From Rhodospirillaceae bacterium (GTDB lineage: Bacteria; Pseudomonadota; Alphaproteobacteria; Micavibrionales; Micavibrionaceae): a stretch of 6,357 bases of DNA. A model generated the notes under the pieces. That model was not told where the DNA came from, searched no databases, and saw only the letters and a list, made by a program, of their open reading frames with translations. Below are positions 1-6,357 of the stretch, piece by piece. Each line of letters begins with the position of its first letter. The stretch's first letter is position 1. The DNA lies in NCBI GenBank assembly GCA_003452275.1, contig DMIT01000131.1, positions 1-6,357 of the forward strand, written 5' to 3'. The position numbers and the translations under genes are program-made.

Positions 1-806
1 AGCTGGAACACCAGATTAAACTGACCCTTATTCCTAAAGACACTGACGACTCTAAAAACGCCATTCTTGAGATACGCGCAGGGACGGGGGGCGATGAAGC
101 GGCTTTGTTCGCTGCTGACCTGCTGGGCATGTATAAAGGTTATGCGGCTTTACGCGGGTGGAGGTTCGAGATTGTCGAGCTGGCCGAAAATGATATTGGT
201 GGCATGAAAGAAGTGATTGTCGAGGTTTCGGGCAATGATGTGTTCTCCCGCCTGAAATATGAATCGGGCGTTCACCGTGTCCAACGTGTACCGGCGACCG
301 AGGCCAGCGGTCGTGTTCATACATCTGCCGCCACCGTTGCTGTTTTGCCCGAGGCCGAAGATGTCGATATGACCATTAATGAACAGGATTTGCGTATCGA
401 TGTCTATCGTTCGCGCGGGGCCGGCGGGCAGTCGGTCAATACCACCGACTCTGCGGTACGGATTACCCACTTGCCAACCGGTGTTGTGGTGGCGATGCAG
501 GATGAAAGATCACAGATTAAAAACCGCGCCAAAGCGATGAAAATCCTGAAATCCCGTCTGTATGACCTGCAACGCCAAAAACTGGATAATGAACGCGCGG
601 CAGACCGTAAATCACAGGTCGGAAGCGGTGACAGGTCGGAACGTATCCGCACTTATAACTTTCCGCAGGGACGGGTGACCGACCACCGCGTCAATATCAC
701 ATTATACAAGATTTCGGACGTCATGAACGGGTCGGCACTGGACGAGGTCGTCGATGCGCTGATTACCGAGGAACAGGCGGAAAAGCTTGCTTCTCTGGAT
801 ATGTAA
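1..806 (+). CDS. prfA: Peptide chain release factor 1 (RF1), 5'-truncated by window edge
   Basis: Class I release factor that recognises UAA and UAG in the ribosomal A site and triggers hydrolysis of peptidyl-tRNA. The reading frame is open from base 3 and ends at TAA 804-806, giving 267 visible residues; RF1 is normally about 360, so roughly 90 N-terminal residues lie left of the window. The visible part opens just before the conserved [14 protein letters not shown] block. The stop-codon recognition tripeptide is PAT (bases 291-299, in [14 protein letters not shown]), the PxT type of RF1 rather than the SPF type of RF2. The catalytic GGQ is at bases 423-431 within [16 protein letters not shown]; its Gln is the residue methylated by PrmC in this family. 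The conserved [17 protein letters not shown] block follows near bases 639-689. In many proteobacteria prmC (hemK) follows prfA, but here an Rrf2 regulator does. No internal stop or frameshift is seen. Confidence 0.97.
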   Translation, partial: LEHQIKLTLIPKDTDDSKNAILEIRAGTGGDEAALFAADLLGMYKGYAALRGWRFEIVELAENDIGGMKEVIVEVSGNDVFSRLKYESGVHRVQRVPATEASGRVHTSAATVAVLPEAEDVDMTINEQDLRIDVYRSRGAGGQSVNTTDSAVRITHLPTGVVVAMQDERSQIKNRAKAMKILKSRLYDLQRQKLDNERAADRKSQVGSGDRSERIRTYNFPQGRVTDHRVNITLYKISDVMNGSALDEVVDALITEEQAEKLASLDM

Positions 807-824
807 TAGGCCGCCATATTTTCC

Positions 825-855
825 TTGAATCTGTCATTTTATAGGTCTATATAAT
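825..855 (+). promoter_or_regulatory. Candidate sigma70-type promoter of the suf operon
   Basis: A perfect TATAAT lies at 850-855 and a TTGAAT (-35-like) at 825-830. The 19-base spacer is longer than the preferred 17. An alternative -10, TCTATA at 846-851, would give a 15-base spacer. The -10 starts 31 bases upstream of the regulator ATG, so transcription would begin near 861-863 and leave a short leader of about 25 bases. The location in the only sizeable intergenic gap, in front of a seven-gene unit, supports the call. The -35 assignment is weak and the start site is inferred. Confidence 0.5.
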
Positions 856-877
856 CCGTACCAAACACGTACGGATT
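853..877. promoter_or_regulatory. Perfect 8-bp inverted repeat, putative operator for the Rrf2 regulator
   Basis: AATCCGTA (853-860) and TACGGATT (870-877) are exact reverse complements separated by 9 bases, forming a 25-bp dyad centred on base 865. The left arm overlaps the end of the TATAAT at 850-855, and the right arm ends 9 bases before the regulator ATG. A bound dimer would cover the promoter -10 and start point, the usual geometry for repression. Rrf2 proteins are dimeric winged-helix regulators that often control their own operon through dyads of about this size. The binding protein is inferred from adjacency only; the sequence does not obviously match the E. coli IscR type 1 motif. 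Confidence 0.5.
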
Positions 878-886
878 TAAACCGAT

Positions 887-1315
887 ATGATTAAACTGTC
901 AAAGCTCAGCGATTATGCGATTGTCGTTCTCTCCCGCCTTGCGGAAGAGAAGGGAGAGGTCTTGGCAATGGTAACCCTTTCGGCTGAAACAGGAATTCCC
1001 GAACCGACGGTGTCCAAAGTTTTGAAATTATTATCCAGACAAAAAATTGTCGTGTCCATTCGTGGGGCCAATGGCGGATATATGCTGGACAGATCACCGA
1101 AAGATATCACCGTCACCGAATTGATAACCGCCTTGGAAGGCCCGATTGCTTTAACCGAATGCGCCAAAGATGGTCATACGGATTGTATGATTGATAGTCT
1201 CTGCCCCTTAAAAGGCGGATGGAATAAAGTAAATATCGCTGTGAAAGAGGCATTGGACAAGGTTGCGTTGGCTGACTTGCTCGTCCCTGTTCGCGGCAAA
1301 AGGAAATTAGCATGA
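887..1315 (+). CDS. Rrf2-family Fe-S-responsive transcriptional regulator of the SUF operon
   Basis: A 142-residue DNA-binding protein of the Rrf2/IscR superfamily, closest by eye to the group annotated as SUF system regulator. The N-terminal half (about residues 1-70) is a winged helix: [17 protein letters not shown] opens it, [18 protein letters not shown] is the helix-turn-helix/recognition helix, and [13 protein letters not shown] is the wing. Three cysteines, C92, C100 and C106 (in [10 protein letters not shown] and SLCPLKGGW), form the expected cluster-binding loop, followed by a C-terminal dimerisation helix. Spacing is C-x7-C-x5-C; E. coli IscR has C-x5-C-x5-C. The ATG at 887 is chosen because the family start ([10 protein letters not shown]) sits there; Shine-Dalgarno support is poor, only GGA at 873-875, 11 bases upstream. 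The stop overlaps the sufB start (ATGA, 1312-1315). It probably senses Fe-S status and controls its own operon, inferred from context; whether it represses or activates cannot be read from the sequence. Confidence 0.92.
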   Translation: MIKLSKLSDYAIVVLSRLAEEKGEVLAMVTLSAETGIPEPTVSKVLKLLSRQKIVVSIRGANGGYMLDRSPKDITVTELITALEGPIALTECAKDGHTDCMIDSLCPLKGGWNKVNIAVKEALDKVALADLLVPVRGKRKLA

Positions 1316-2754
1316 CAACAGAAACAGCCATTGCAAAACAAGTTGCCGAACTCGCCCATTATGAGGCAGGGTTTGTCACCGATATTGAGTCCGATATTGC
1401 CCCCAAAGGATTGAACGAAGATATTATCCGTTTTATTTCGGCCAAGAAAAACGAACCGGAATGGATGTTGGACTTCCGTTTGAAAGCATTCGAACATTGG
1501 AAAAAAATGCCTGAACCGCAATGGGCAAAAATCCATCATCCGCCGATTGATTATCAGGATGCGCATTATTACGCTGCACCAAAACCGAAGCTTGGTTCAA
1601 TGGATGAGGTTGATCCGAAACTACTGGAAACCTTTGAGAAGCTAGGCGTTCCGATGCGCGAGCGTGCGGCGCTTGCAGGCGTTGCGGTGGACGTTGTGTT
1701 TGACTCTGTGTCGGTGGCAACAACCTTTAAAGAAAACCTTGCGGAAGTCGGAATTATTTTCTGTTCGATTTCGGAGGCGGTTAAAAATCACCCTGAACTG
1801 GTTAAAAAATATATGGGTTCGGTTGTGCCGTACCATGACAATAAACATGCCTGTTTGAATTCTGCCGTGTTTACCGATGGGTCATTTGTTTATATTCCGG
1901 AGGGCGTACGTTGTCCGATGGAATTGTCCACTTACTTCCGCATTAATGAAATGAAAACAGGGCAGTTTGAACGTACGCTAATTATTGCGGATAAGGGGGC
2001 ATATGTGTCGTACCTCGAAGGATGCACTGCGCCGATGCGCGATGAAAATCAGATGCATGCGGCGGTGGTCGAATTGATTGCCCATGATGATGCCGAGATT
2101 AAATATTCCACGGTTCAGAACTGGTACCCAGGTGATGAAGAAGGCAAAGGCGGGATTTATAATTTCGTGACCAAACGCGGTCTTTGCGCCGGACATCGTT
2201 CCAAAATTTCATGGACGCAGGTTGAAACGGGTTCCGCGATTACTTGGAAATACCCGTCTTGTGTATTGAAAGGCGATGATAGTCAGGGCGAATTTTATTC
2301 GGTGGCCATCACCAATAATTTCCAGCAGGCCGATACCGGTACCAAAATGATTCACATGGGGGCCCGCACCAAATCCCGTATCATTGCCAAAACTATTTCT
2401 GCGGGTAAATCGGATTCCACCTATCGCGGCCTTGTCAAAATTCTGGCGGGGGCCGAGGGGGCGCGTAACTATACACAATGCGATAGTCTATTGATCGGCG
2501 ATCAATGCGGGGCGCATACAGTGCCCTATATCGAAAGCAAAAATCCGACTGCCAAACTGGAACATGAGGCAACGACCAGCAAGATTTCAGATGACCAATT
2601 ATTTTACTGCCAGCAACGCGGTTTGAGCGAGGAAGAAGCTGTCGCCCTCATCGTCAATGGCTTCTGCCGTGAAGTCATGCAGAACTTACCAATGGAATTT
2701 GCGGTGGAAGCGCAAAAATTAGTGTCAATTAGTTTGGAAGGATCCGTAGGATAA
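1312..2754 (+). CDS. sufB: Fe-S cluster assembly scaffold protein SufB
   Basis: Core scaffold subunit of the cytoplasmic SufB-SufC2-SufD complex, on which nascent Fe-S clusters are built. The 480-residue product is close to E. coli SufB (495) and collinear with it, from [14 protein letters not shown] (about residues 47-60) to the family-typical C-terminus [20 protein letters not shown]390 in [11 protein letters not shown] corresponds to E. coli C405, the persulfide/cluster-assembly cysteine, judged by equal distance from the C-terminus. C238 in [12 protein letters not shown] corresponds to C254. The conserved LEHEATTSK block supplies E417, H418 and E419, matching E432-H433-E434. The Cys-rich CxxC stretch near residues 90-100 of the E. 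coli protein is replaced by a shorter Cys-free segment ([13 protein letters not shown]). The start ATG overlaps the regulator stop and has a good Shine-Dalgarno AAGGA at 1300-1304, 7 bases upstream. Translation is probably coupled to the regulator gene. Confidence 0.98.
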   Translation: MTTETAIAKQVAELAHYEAGFVTDIESDIAPKGLNEDIIRFISAKKNEPEWMLDFRLKAFEHWKKMPEPQWAKIHHPPIDYQDAHYYAAPKPKLGSMDEVDPKLLETFEKLGVPMRERAALAGVAVDVVFDSVSVATTFKENLAEVGIIFCSISEAVKNHPELVKKYMGSVVPYHDNKHACLNSAVFTDGSFVYIPEGVRCPMELSTYFRINEMKTGQFERTLIIADKGAYVSYLEGCTAPMRDENQMHAAVVELIAHDDAEIKYSTVQNWYPGDEEGKGGIYNFVTKRGLCAGHRSKISWTQVETGSAITWKYPSCVLKGDDSQGEFYSVAITNNFQQADTGTKMIHMGARTKSRIIAKTISAGKSDSTYRGLVKILAGAEGARNYTQCDSLLIGDQCGAHTVPYIESKNPTAKLEHEATTSKISDDQLFYCQQRGLSEEEAVALIVNGFCREVMQNLPMEFAVEAQKLVSISLEGSVG

Positions 2755-2768
2755 AACAGGAAGCAAAA

Positions 2769-3506
2769 ATGTTAGTCATTAAAAACCTGACCGCCGAAGT
2801 GGACGGAAAACAAATTTTAAATGGGGTGGATTTGACCATCAATGATGGGGAAGTTCATGCGATTATGGGGCCGAACGGGGCGGGAAAATCGACACTGTCT
2901 TATGTGCTTGCGGGGCGCGACGGGTATGAGGTTACGGGCGGAACGGCAACGCTGGACGGGGTTGATATTCTGGATATGGATCCGAATGAACGGGCTGCGG
3001 CCGGGTTGTTCTTGGCGTTCCAGTATCCGGTTGAAATTCCCGGAGTACAGATGACCAACTTCCTGAAAACCGCACTTAATTCACAACGCAAGCAACGTGG
3101 TGAATCTGAACTTGAGGCACTCGATTTCCTAAAGCTTTTGAAAACAAAACAAAAAGAGCTGGGTATCGCCGACGAGATGTTAAAACGTCCGGTCAATGTC
3201 GGTTTCTCGGGTGGCGAAAAGAAGCGTAATGAAGTTTTGCAAATAGCGATGTTGCAGCCGAAAATGGCGATCCTTGATGAAACGGATTCAGGGCTTGATA
3301 TCGATGCCCTGAAAATCGTTGCGGACGGGGTGAACCGTATGCGCGGTGCGGGGCGTAGTTTCCTTGTGATTACGCATTATCAACGATTGCTGGATTATAT
3401 TGTTCCTGATGTTGTTCACGTTTTGGCAAAAGGTAAAATTGTGAAATCTGGCACTGCGGAACTTGCCAAAGAATTGGAGAAAACAGGTTATGCCGACGTT
3501 GCTTAA
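2769..3506 (+). CDS. sufC: Fe-S cluster assembly ATPase SufC
   Basis: ABC-type ATPase subunit of the cytosolic SufBCD scaffold; it is not a transporter. ATP binding dimerises two SufC subunits and rearranges SufB-SufD so a cluster can form. The 245-residue protein carries every nucleotide-binding element: Walker A GPNGAGKST (residues 34-42, K40), Q-loop Q85 in AFQYP, signature FSGGEKKR (146-153), Walker B MAILDE with catalytic E171, D-loop SGLD (174-177) and switch H203 in ITHYQRL. K152 and D173, which take part in SufC-specific regulatory contacts at the ATP site, are also present. Positions match E. coli SufC exactly at K40, K152, E171 and H203. The ATG has a Shine-Dalgarno AGGAAG (2758-2763) 5 bases upstream and lies 14 bases after the sufB stop. 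The 3' end overlaps sufD by 17 bases. Confidence 0.98.
   Translation: MLVIKNLTAEVDGKQILNGVDLTINDGEVHAIMGPNGAGKSTLSYVLAGRDGYEVTGGTATLDGVDILDMDPNERAAAGLFLAFQYPVEIPGVQMTNFLKTALNSQRKQRGESELEALDFLKLLKTKQKELGIADEMLKRPVNVGFSGGEKKRNEVLQIAMLQPKMAILDETDSGLDIDALKIVADGVNRMRGAGRSFLVITHYQRLLDYIVPDVVHVLAKGKIVKSGTAELAKELEKTGYADVA
3476..3480 (+). promoter_or_regulatory. Ribosome binding site deciding the sufD start
   Basis: GGAGA, inside the last codons of sufC, lies 9 bases upstream of the ATG at 3490. The same frame could also open at TTG 3463, but that would add nine residues that merely follow sufC codons out of frame, and I see no comparable purine-rich site before it. This favours the ATG as the sufD start. 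Confidence 0.6.
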
Positions 3507-4452
3507 TCTTGATCCGGAAAGCTGGAAATATTCGAATATCAATGCGGTATTAAAAAAACTGGATATTGCGGAATCTCCTGCCGTATGGGAGATGTCACGC
3601 GCTTATGAGTTTTTAAGTGGTGAAAACACGATTACAATCCCAAAGAATAAAATTGTCGAACGTCCGATTGATCTGCGTTTGATCGGTGCGGATGGACAAC
3701 AATTGACAGCTAGCCTGACGATCACTGTTGAAGCTGGCGCGGAAGTGACCTTTATCGAACGTCAATCGGGGGAAGGGGCTTACTGGAAAAATATTGATCT
3801 ACAGTTCAATGTAGCTGAGAACGCCAAAGTCCGTCATTACCGTTTCTGTGAAGAAGACCCGTTTTGTGTCGTGACGGAACGCACCCATATCAACGTGGCG
3901 CGTGATGCGCGTTATAACATGGTGACGATTTCCGGATGTGCCGGATTTGGTCGTGCTGAATTTAATGTCAAAATGAATGGGCAGGGCGGCGAATGTGATT
4001 TGTCCGGTCTGGCGTTACTCGCAGGCAAACAACATGGAGATACGACTGTTGTCGTTGATCATGTGGCGCCGCATTGCAGGTCATCGCAATTTTTCAAAAA
4101 TGTTTTGAACGATCAATCTCGCGGTGTGTTTCAGGGGAAAATTCATGTTCACAAAGATGCCCAAAAAACAGACGGGTATCAATTGTCCAACAATCTGTTG
4201 CTGTCGCATTTGGCAGAGATAGATGTGAAGCCTGAATTGGAAATTTATGCGGATGATGTGAAATGTTCACATGGTTGCACCACTGGACAACTTGATGAAA
4301 CGCCCCTGTTTTACTTGATGAGCCGCGGGATCAGCAAAGATGATGCGCGACGTTTGTTGCTGGAAGCCTTCATGGGTGAGGTTCTCGAGAAAATCAGCAA
4401 TGATGATGTTCGGACATTGTTTGAGGAACGTATTAAATTATGGCTGGCGTAA
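3490..4452 (+). CDS. sufD: Fe-S cluster assembly protein SufD (short form)
   Basis: Partner of SufB in the SufB-SufC2-SufD scaffold, implicated in iron acquisition and cluster assembly at the SufB-SufD interface. From ATG 3490 the product has 320 residues, about 100 fewer than E. coli SufD (423); the difference is mostly N-terminal, where only a short helical lead-in (PESWKYSNINAVLKKLDIAE) precedes the beta-helix core. The core is intact: SRGVFQGKIHVHKDAQKTDG (about 210-229), LSNNLLLS, and the diagnostic EIYADDVKCSHGCTTGQLDE (251-270). H261 there corresponds to the functional H360 of E. coli and C259 to C358. The residue two places after the His is Cys (C263), where E. coli has Ala. The C-terminal helical segment (FYLMSRGISKDDARRLLLEAF) is typical of SufB/SufD. 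The start lies 17 bases inside sufC and the end overlaps sufS by 13 bases, so all three are probably translationally coupled. The family call is firm; the short N-terminus is real unless a remote start was missed. Confidence 0.95.
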   Translation: MPTLLNLDPESWKYSNINAVLKKLDIAESPAVWEMSRAYEFLSGENTITIPKNKIVERPIDLRLIGADGQQLTASLTITVEAGAEVTFIERQSGEGAYWKNIDLQFNVAENAKVRHYRFCEEDPFCVVTERTHINVARDARYNMVTISGCAGFGRAEFNVKMNGQGGECDLSGLALLAGKQHGDTTVVVDHVAPHCRSSQFFKNVLNDQSRGVFQGKIHVHKDAQKTDGYQLSNNLLLSHLAEIDVKPELEIYADDVKCSHGCTTGQLDETPLFYLMSRGISKDDARRLLLEAFMGEVLEKISNDDVRTLFEERIKLWLA

Positions 4453-5669
4453 CCCAAAATTCATTCCGCAAAGATTTTCCTGCATTGTCGCAAACAGTGC
4501 GCGGAAAACCTTTGGTGTTTTTGGATAGTGGGGCGAGTGCGCAAAAACCGCAGAGTGTGATTGATGCGATTACGCGCGCCTATACCGAAGGCTATGCAAA
4601 TGTTCATCGTGGTCTGTATGATTTTTCGCAACGGAAGACGGCTGAATTTGAAGAAGCACGTCAGAAGGTTGCAAAATTTATCAACGCGCCGTCAGTGGCA
4701 AACATTGTGTTCACACGGAATACGACCGAAGCAATTAATCTGGTTGCGCAGACATGGGGACGGTCGAATTTAAAGCAGGGCGATGAAATTATCCTGACCG
4801 AGATGGAGCATCATGCCAATCTTGTGCCGTGGCATATGTTGCGTGATGAAATCGGAATTGTGATTAAATATGTTCCCGTCAAAGATAACGGCGAACTGGA
4901 TGATGATAAAATTTTATCCCTGTTATCCCCACGGACGAAGCTGCTGTCTTGTACACAGGTTTCCAATGTTTTGGGCACCGTCAATAATATTAACAAAATC
5001 AAAACGATACTATCCGTTTTTAATCCAGAGATTAAGCTGATGGTCGATGGTTCTCAGGCGGTTGTCCACAAGGCTGTCAACATGATTGACCTTGGCCCTG
5101 ATTTCTATGTTTTTACAGGTCATAAGCTTTATGGCCCGACCGGCGTTGGTGTTTTATACGGCAGAAGCGAGATTTTGAGCACGATGCCGCCATACCAAGG
5201 TGGCGGAGATATGATTGATAAAGTGACACTGGGCGGCACGACTTATGCCGCTGCACCTGCGCGATTTGAGGCAGGCACGCCAGCCATTGCAGAGGTCATC
5301 GGTCTTGGGGCAGCGATTGATTATGTGACCAGTATCGGCATGGATAATATCGCCGCGTGGGAACATGAATTATTGATCTATGCGACAGAAAAACTATCTT
5401 CTATTAAGGGGCTGCGCATCCTTGGGACGGCAGAGGGCAAAGCGGGGATTATCTCCTTCACGATGGAAAATTGCCCGCCTGCGGATGTTGCGATGATCCT
5501 TGACCAGATGGGGATTGCTGTTCGTACAGGGCACCATTGCTGCCAACCGCTGATGGCGCGTTTCGGGATTGAGGGGAGCATTCGGGCGTCACTTGGTCTT
5601 TATAATGATAAAAACGATATTGATGCGCTATATGAAGGCCTGTTGAAGGCAAAGAAAATATTGAGTTAG
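4440..5669 (+). CDS. sufS: Cysteine desulfurase SufS (type II, PLP-dependent)
   Basis: Fold-type I aminotransferase-like enzyme that converts L-cysteine to L-alanine and carries the sulfur as an active-site persulfide for the SufBCD scaffold. The 409-residue length fits SufS (E. coli 406). K229 in FTGHKLYGPTGVGVLYG is the Schiff-base lysine (E. coli K226). H124 in EMEHHAN stacks on PLP, and D203 and Q206 in MVDGSQAVVHK contact the cofactor. R362 in AVRTGHHCC and R382 in IRASLGLYN match the substrate-binding arginines R359 and R379. C367 aligns with the persulfide-forming C364; a second Cys, C368, follows directly where E. coli has Ala. The short loop around this Cys is the group II type, which normally needs SufE or SufU for full activity; neither is encoded in this window. 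The ATG is preceded by GAGGAA (4423-4428) 11 bases upstream, within the sufD 3' end. Confidence 0.97.
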   Translation: MAGVTQNSFRKDFPALSQTVRGKPLVFLDSGASAQKPQSVIDAITRAYTEGYANVHRGLYDFSQRKTAEFEEARQKVAKFINAPSVANIVFTRNTTEAINLVAQTWGRSNLKQGDEIILTEMEHHANLVPWHMLRDEIGIVIKYVPVKDNGELDDDKILSLLSPRTKLLSCTQVSNVLGTVNNINKIKTILSVFNPEIKLMVDGSQAVVHKAVNMIDLGPDFYVFTGHKLYGPTGVGVLYGRSEILSTMPPYQGGGDMIDKVTLGGTTYAAAPARFEAGTPAIAEVIGLGAAIDYVTSIGMDNIAAWEHELLIYATEKLSSIKGLRILGTAEGKAGIISFTMENCPPADVAMILDQMGIAVRTGHHCCQPLMARFGIEGSIRASLGLYNDKNDIDALYEGLLKAKKILS

Positions 5670-5680
5670 GATAAAAACAC

Positions 5681-6094
5681 ATGCAACCAGTCGCAGATGA
5701 ACAAATGGTCAGAAACGCCTTTGGCGATGATTATGATGAATTGGCGATCCCGCCAAAGACCAGCGGATCGACCGATCATCCGCTGTACCCTGCGATCATC
5801 AAAGGATTGCGCGAGGTGTACGACCCTGAAATTCCCGTCAATATTTTCGAGCTGGGTTTGATTTACGATATCACGATAATGGATGCCGAGGACGGCACAA
5901 GCGATGTCGATGTCAAAATGACTCTGACGTCTCCGGGATGTCCTGTGGCCCAGGAAATGCCAGGGATGGTGCAGTCGGCAATTTTCCCGCTGACAGGTGT
6001 CGGTCAGGTGGATGTTGAAATTATCTGGGAACCGACTTGGGATCCGTCCTTTATGGCTGAAACCGCCAAACTGCAACTAAATATGTTTACATGA
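5681..6094 (+). CDS. sufT: SUF-associated MIP18/DUF59 family protein (SufT-like)
   Basis: A 137-residue protein of the MIP18 (DUF59) family, which has roles in Fe-S cluster maturation and delivery to client enzymes. The domain spans about residues 34-137. It opens with HPLYPAIIKGLREVYDPEIP and ELGLIYDITI, continues to the conserved MTLTSPGCP loop with C87, and ends in VDVEIIWEPTWDPSFM, the usual WxPxWxPxxM-like tail. Residues 1-33 are an acidic, probably disordered lead-in without recognisable motif. It is soluble, with no signal peptide or membrane segment. The ATG follows an AGGA (5668-5671) that overlaps the sufS stop codon, with 9 bases between. Its place between sufS and the A-type carrier gene fits the subset annotated as SUF system Fe-S assembly protein. 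Other DUF59 members work in phenylacetate oxidation (PaaD) or fused to Mrp/ApbC; no such partner is present. The symbol is given by family and context. Confidence 0.9.
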   Translation: MQPVADEQMVRNAFGDDYDELAIPPKTSGSTDHPLYPAIIKGLREVYDPEIPVNIFELGLIYDITIMDAEDGTSDVDVKMTLTSPGCPVAQEMPGMVQSAIFPLTGVGQVDVEIIWEPTWDPSFMAETAKLQLNMFT

Positions 6095-6102
6095 GGTGTT
6101 AG

Positions 6103-6357
6103 ATGAAATTAACAACCGAAATCAAAATCACGGACGTTGCAAAAAATTATTTATCCAGCATATCAAACGGTGCGACTGCTTTGCGTCTGTCTATTCGCGG
6201 CGGCAAAGGTTGCGGCGGCAATGAGTATGATTTAAAACCGCTTACAGAATCCGAAATCGATGCAGGAGATGATTTTATTTCCCTGAATGAGACCTGCAAC
6301 TTATACATTCCCCCAATGGATATGATAAAATTATTCGGCACAGAAATTGATTATATC
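6103..6357 (+). CDS. A-type Fe-S carrier (SufA/IscA/ErpA group), 3'-truncated by window edge
   Basis: N-terminal 85 residues of an Fe-S biogenesis (HesB-like) carrier protein, which accepts clusters from SufBCD and passes them to apo-proteins; the full family length is about 105-125. Evidence: the start MKLTTEIKITDVAKNYL matches the helix opening of the family; RLSIRGGKGCGGNEYDL (residues 28-44) contains the first cluster cysteine, C37, in the position of the usual GCSGxxYxL; and LFGTEIDYI at the right edge matches the conserved lxGxxIDY strand. The two C-terminal cysteines, normally in CGCGxSF, would lie beyond the window and cannot be checked. C65 (in NETCNLYIP) is an additional cysteine. 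The ATG has GAGG (6093-6096) 6 bases upstream, and the gene starts 8 bases after the sufT-like stop, so it belongs to the operon. The operon context suggests SufA, but the sequence alone does not separate SufA, IscA and ErpA. Confidence 0.88.
   Translation, partial: MKLTTEIKITDVAKNYLSSISNGATALRLSIRGGKGCGGNEYDLKPLTESEIDAGDDFISLNETCNLYIPPMDMIKLFGTEIDYI

Noticed and set aside
807..852. Possible rho-independent terminator after prfA.
   Set aside because: No GC-rich stem followed by a T-run is present; the short T-rich patches (819-822, 837-840) have no stable hairpin before them.
1174..1566. A 130-codon open frame on the minus strand across the rrf2-sufB junction.
   Set aside because: It lies opposite two strongly conserved genes and its translation shows no recognisable domain; the other long minus-strand frames (for example 5666-6076 and 150-470) are shadows for the same reason.
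2491..2505. Perfect palindrome TTGATC-GGC-GATCAA.
   Set aside because: It encodes the conserved LIGDQ stretch of SufB in mid-gene, with no T-run or nearby gene boundary to suggest a terminator or regulatory site.
3463..3489. TTG at 3463 as an alternative sufD start.
   Set aside because: It would add nine residues out of frame with sufC, and it lacks a nearby Shine-Dalgarno; ATG 3490 has GGAGA 9 bases upstream.
4914..4931. Two abutting 9-mers, TTATCCCTG and TTATCCCCA, resembling DnaA boxes; the same bases share CCCTGTTATCCC with the I-SceI recognition site.
   Set aside because: They lie inside the conserved sufS coding frame (ILSLLSPR), neither 9-mer is an exact DnaA box, and there is no AT-rich unwinding region or intron/endonuclease gene nearby. 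Best read as coding coincidence.
1..6357. A novel defence, mobile or other undescribed system.
   Set aside because: Every stretch over about 80 bases is accounted for by recognisable housekeeping genes with conserved motifs; there are no repeats, integrase/transposase genes or composition shifts.

Overview
This window is ordinary chromosomal sequence from a bacterium, very probably an alphaproteobacterium. The basis is gene content and order (an Rrf2-family regulator, then sufB-sufC-sufD-sufS, a DUF59/SufT-type gene and an A-type carrier) plus protein similarity judged by eye. I cannot place it to order or genus. Base composition looks moderate, roughly 45-50 % G+C by eye, with even codon use throughout. 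All recognised genes lie on the + strand. I see no mobile elements, CRISPR arrays, tRNA/rRNA genes or foreign-looking islands.

Layout. Bases 1-806 hold the last three quarters of prfA (peptide chain release factor 1), whose start lies left of the window. An 80-base gap (807-886) carries a sigma70-like promoter candidate and a perfect 8-bp inverted repeat that looks like an operator. The SUF iron-sulfur cluster assembly operon follows: an Rrf2-family Fe-S sensing regulator (887-1315), sufB (1312-2754), sufC (2769-3506), sufD (3490-4452), sufS (4440-5669), a sufT-like MIP18/DUF59 gene (5681-6094) and an A-type carrier of the SufA/IscA/ErpA group (6103 to the right edge, incomplete). The genes are packed with overlaps or gaps of only 8-14 bases, so they very likely form one co-transcribed, translationally coupled unit.

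How the genes work together (family knowledge). SufS, a PLP-dependent cysteine desulfurase, strips sulfur from cysteine and holds it as a persulfide. The SufB-SufC2-SufD scaffold receives the sulfur and builds a nascent cluster, with the SufC ATPase driving conformational change. The A-type carrier and the SufT-type protein help pass clusters to client proteins. The Rrf2 regulator probably binds an Fe-S cluster through three cysteines and adjusts operon expression to cluster demand, most simply through the inverted repeat over the promoter.

I do not think the window contains a new system. The points most worth a second look are the putative operator, the regulator's non-IscR cysteine spacing, the short SufD with an extra cysteine beside its conserved CSHG motif, the paired cysteines at the SufS active site, and the absence of sufE/sufU from the visible part of the operon.
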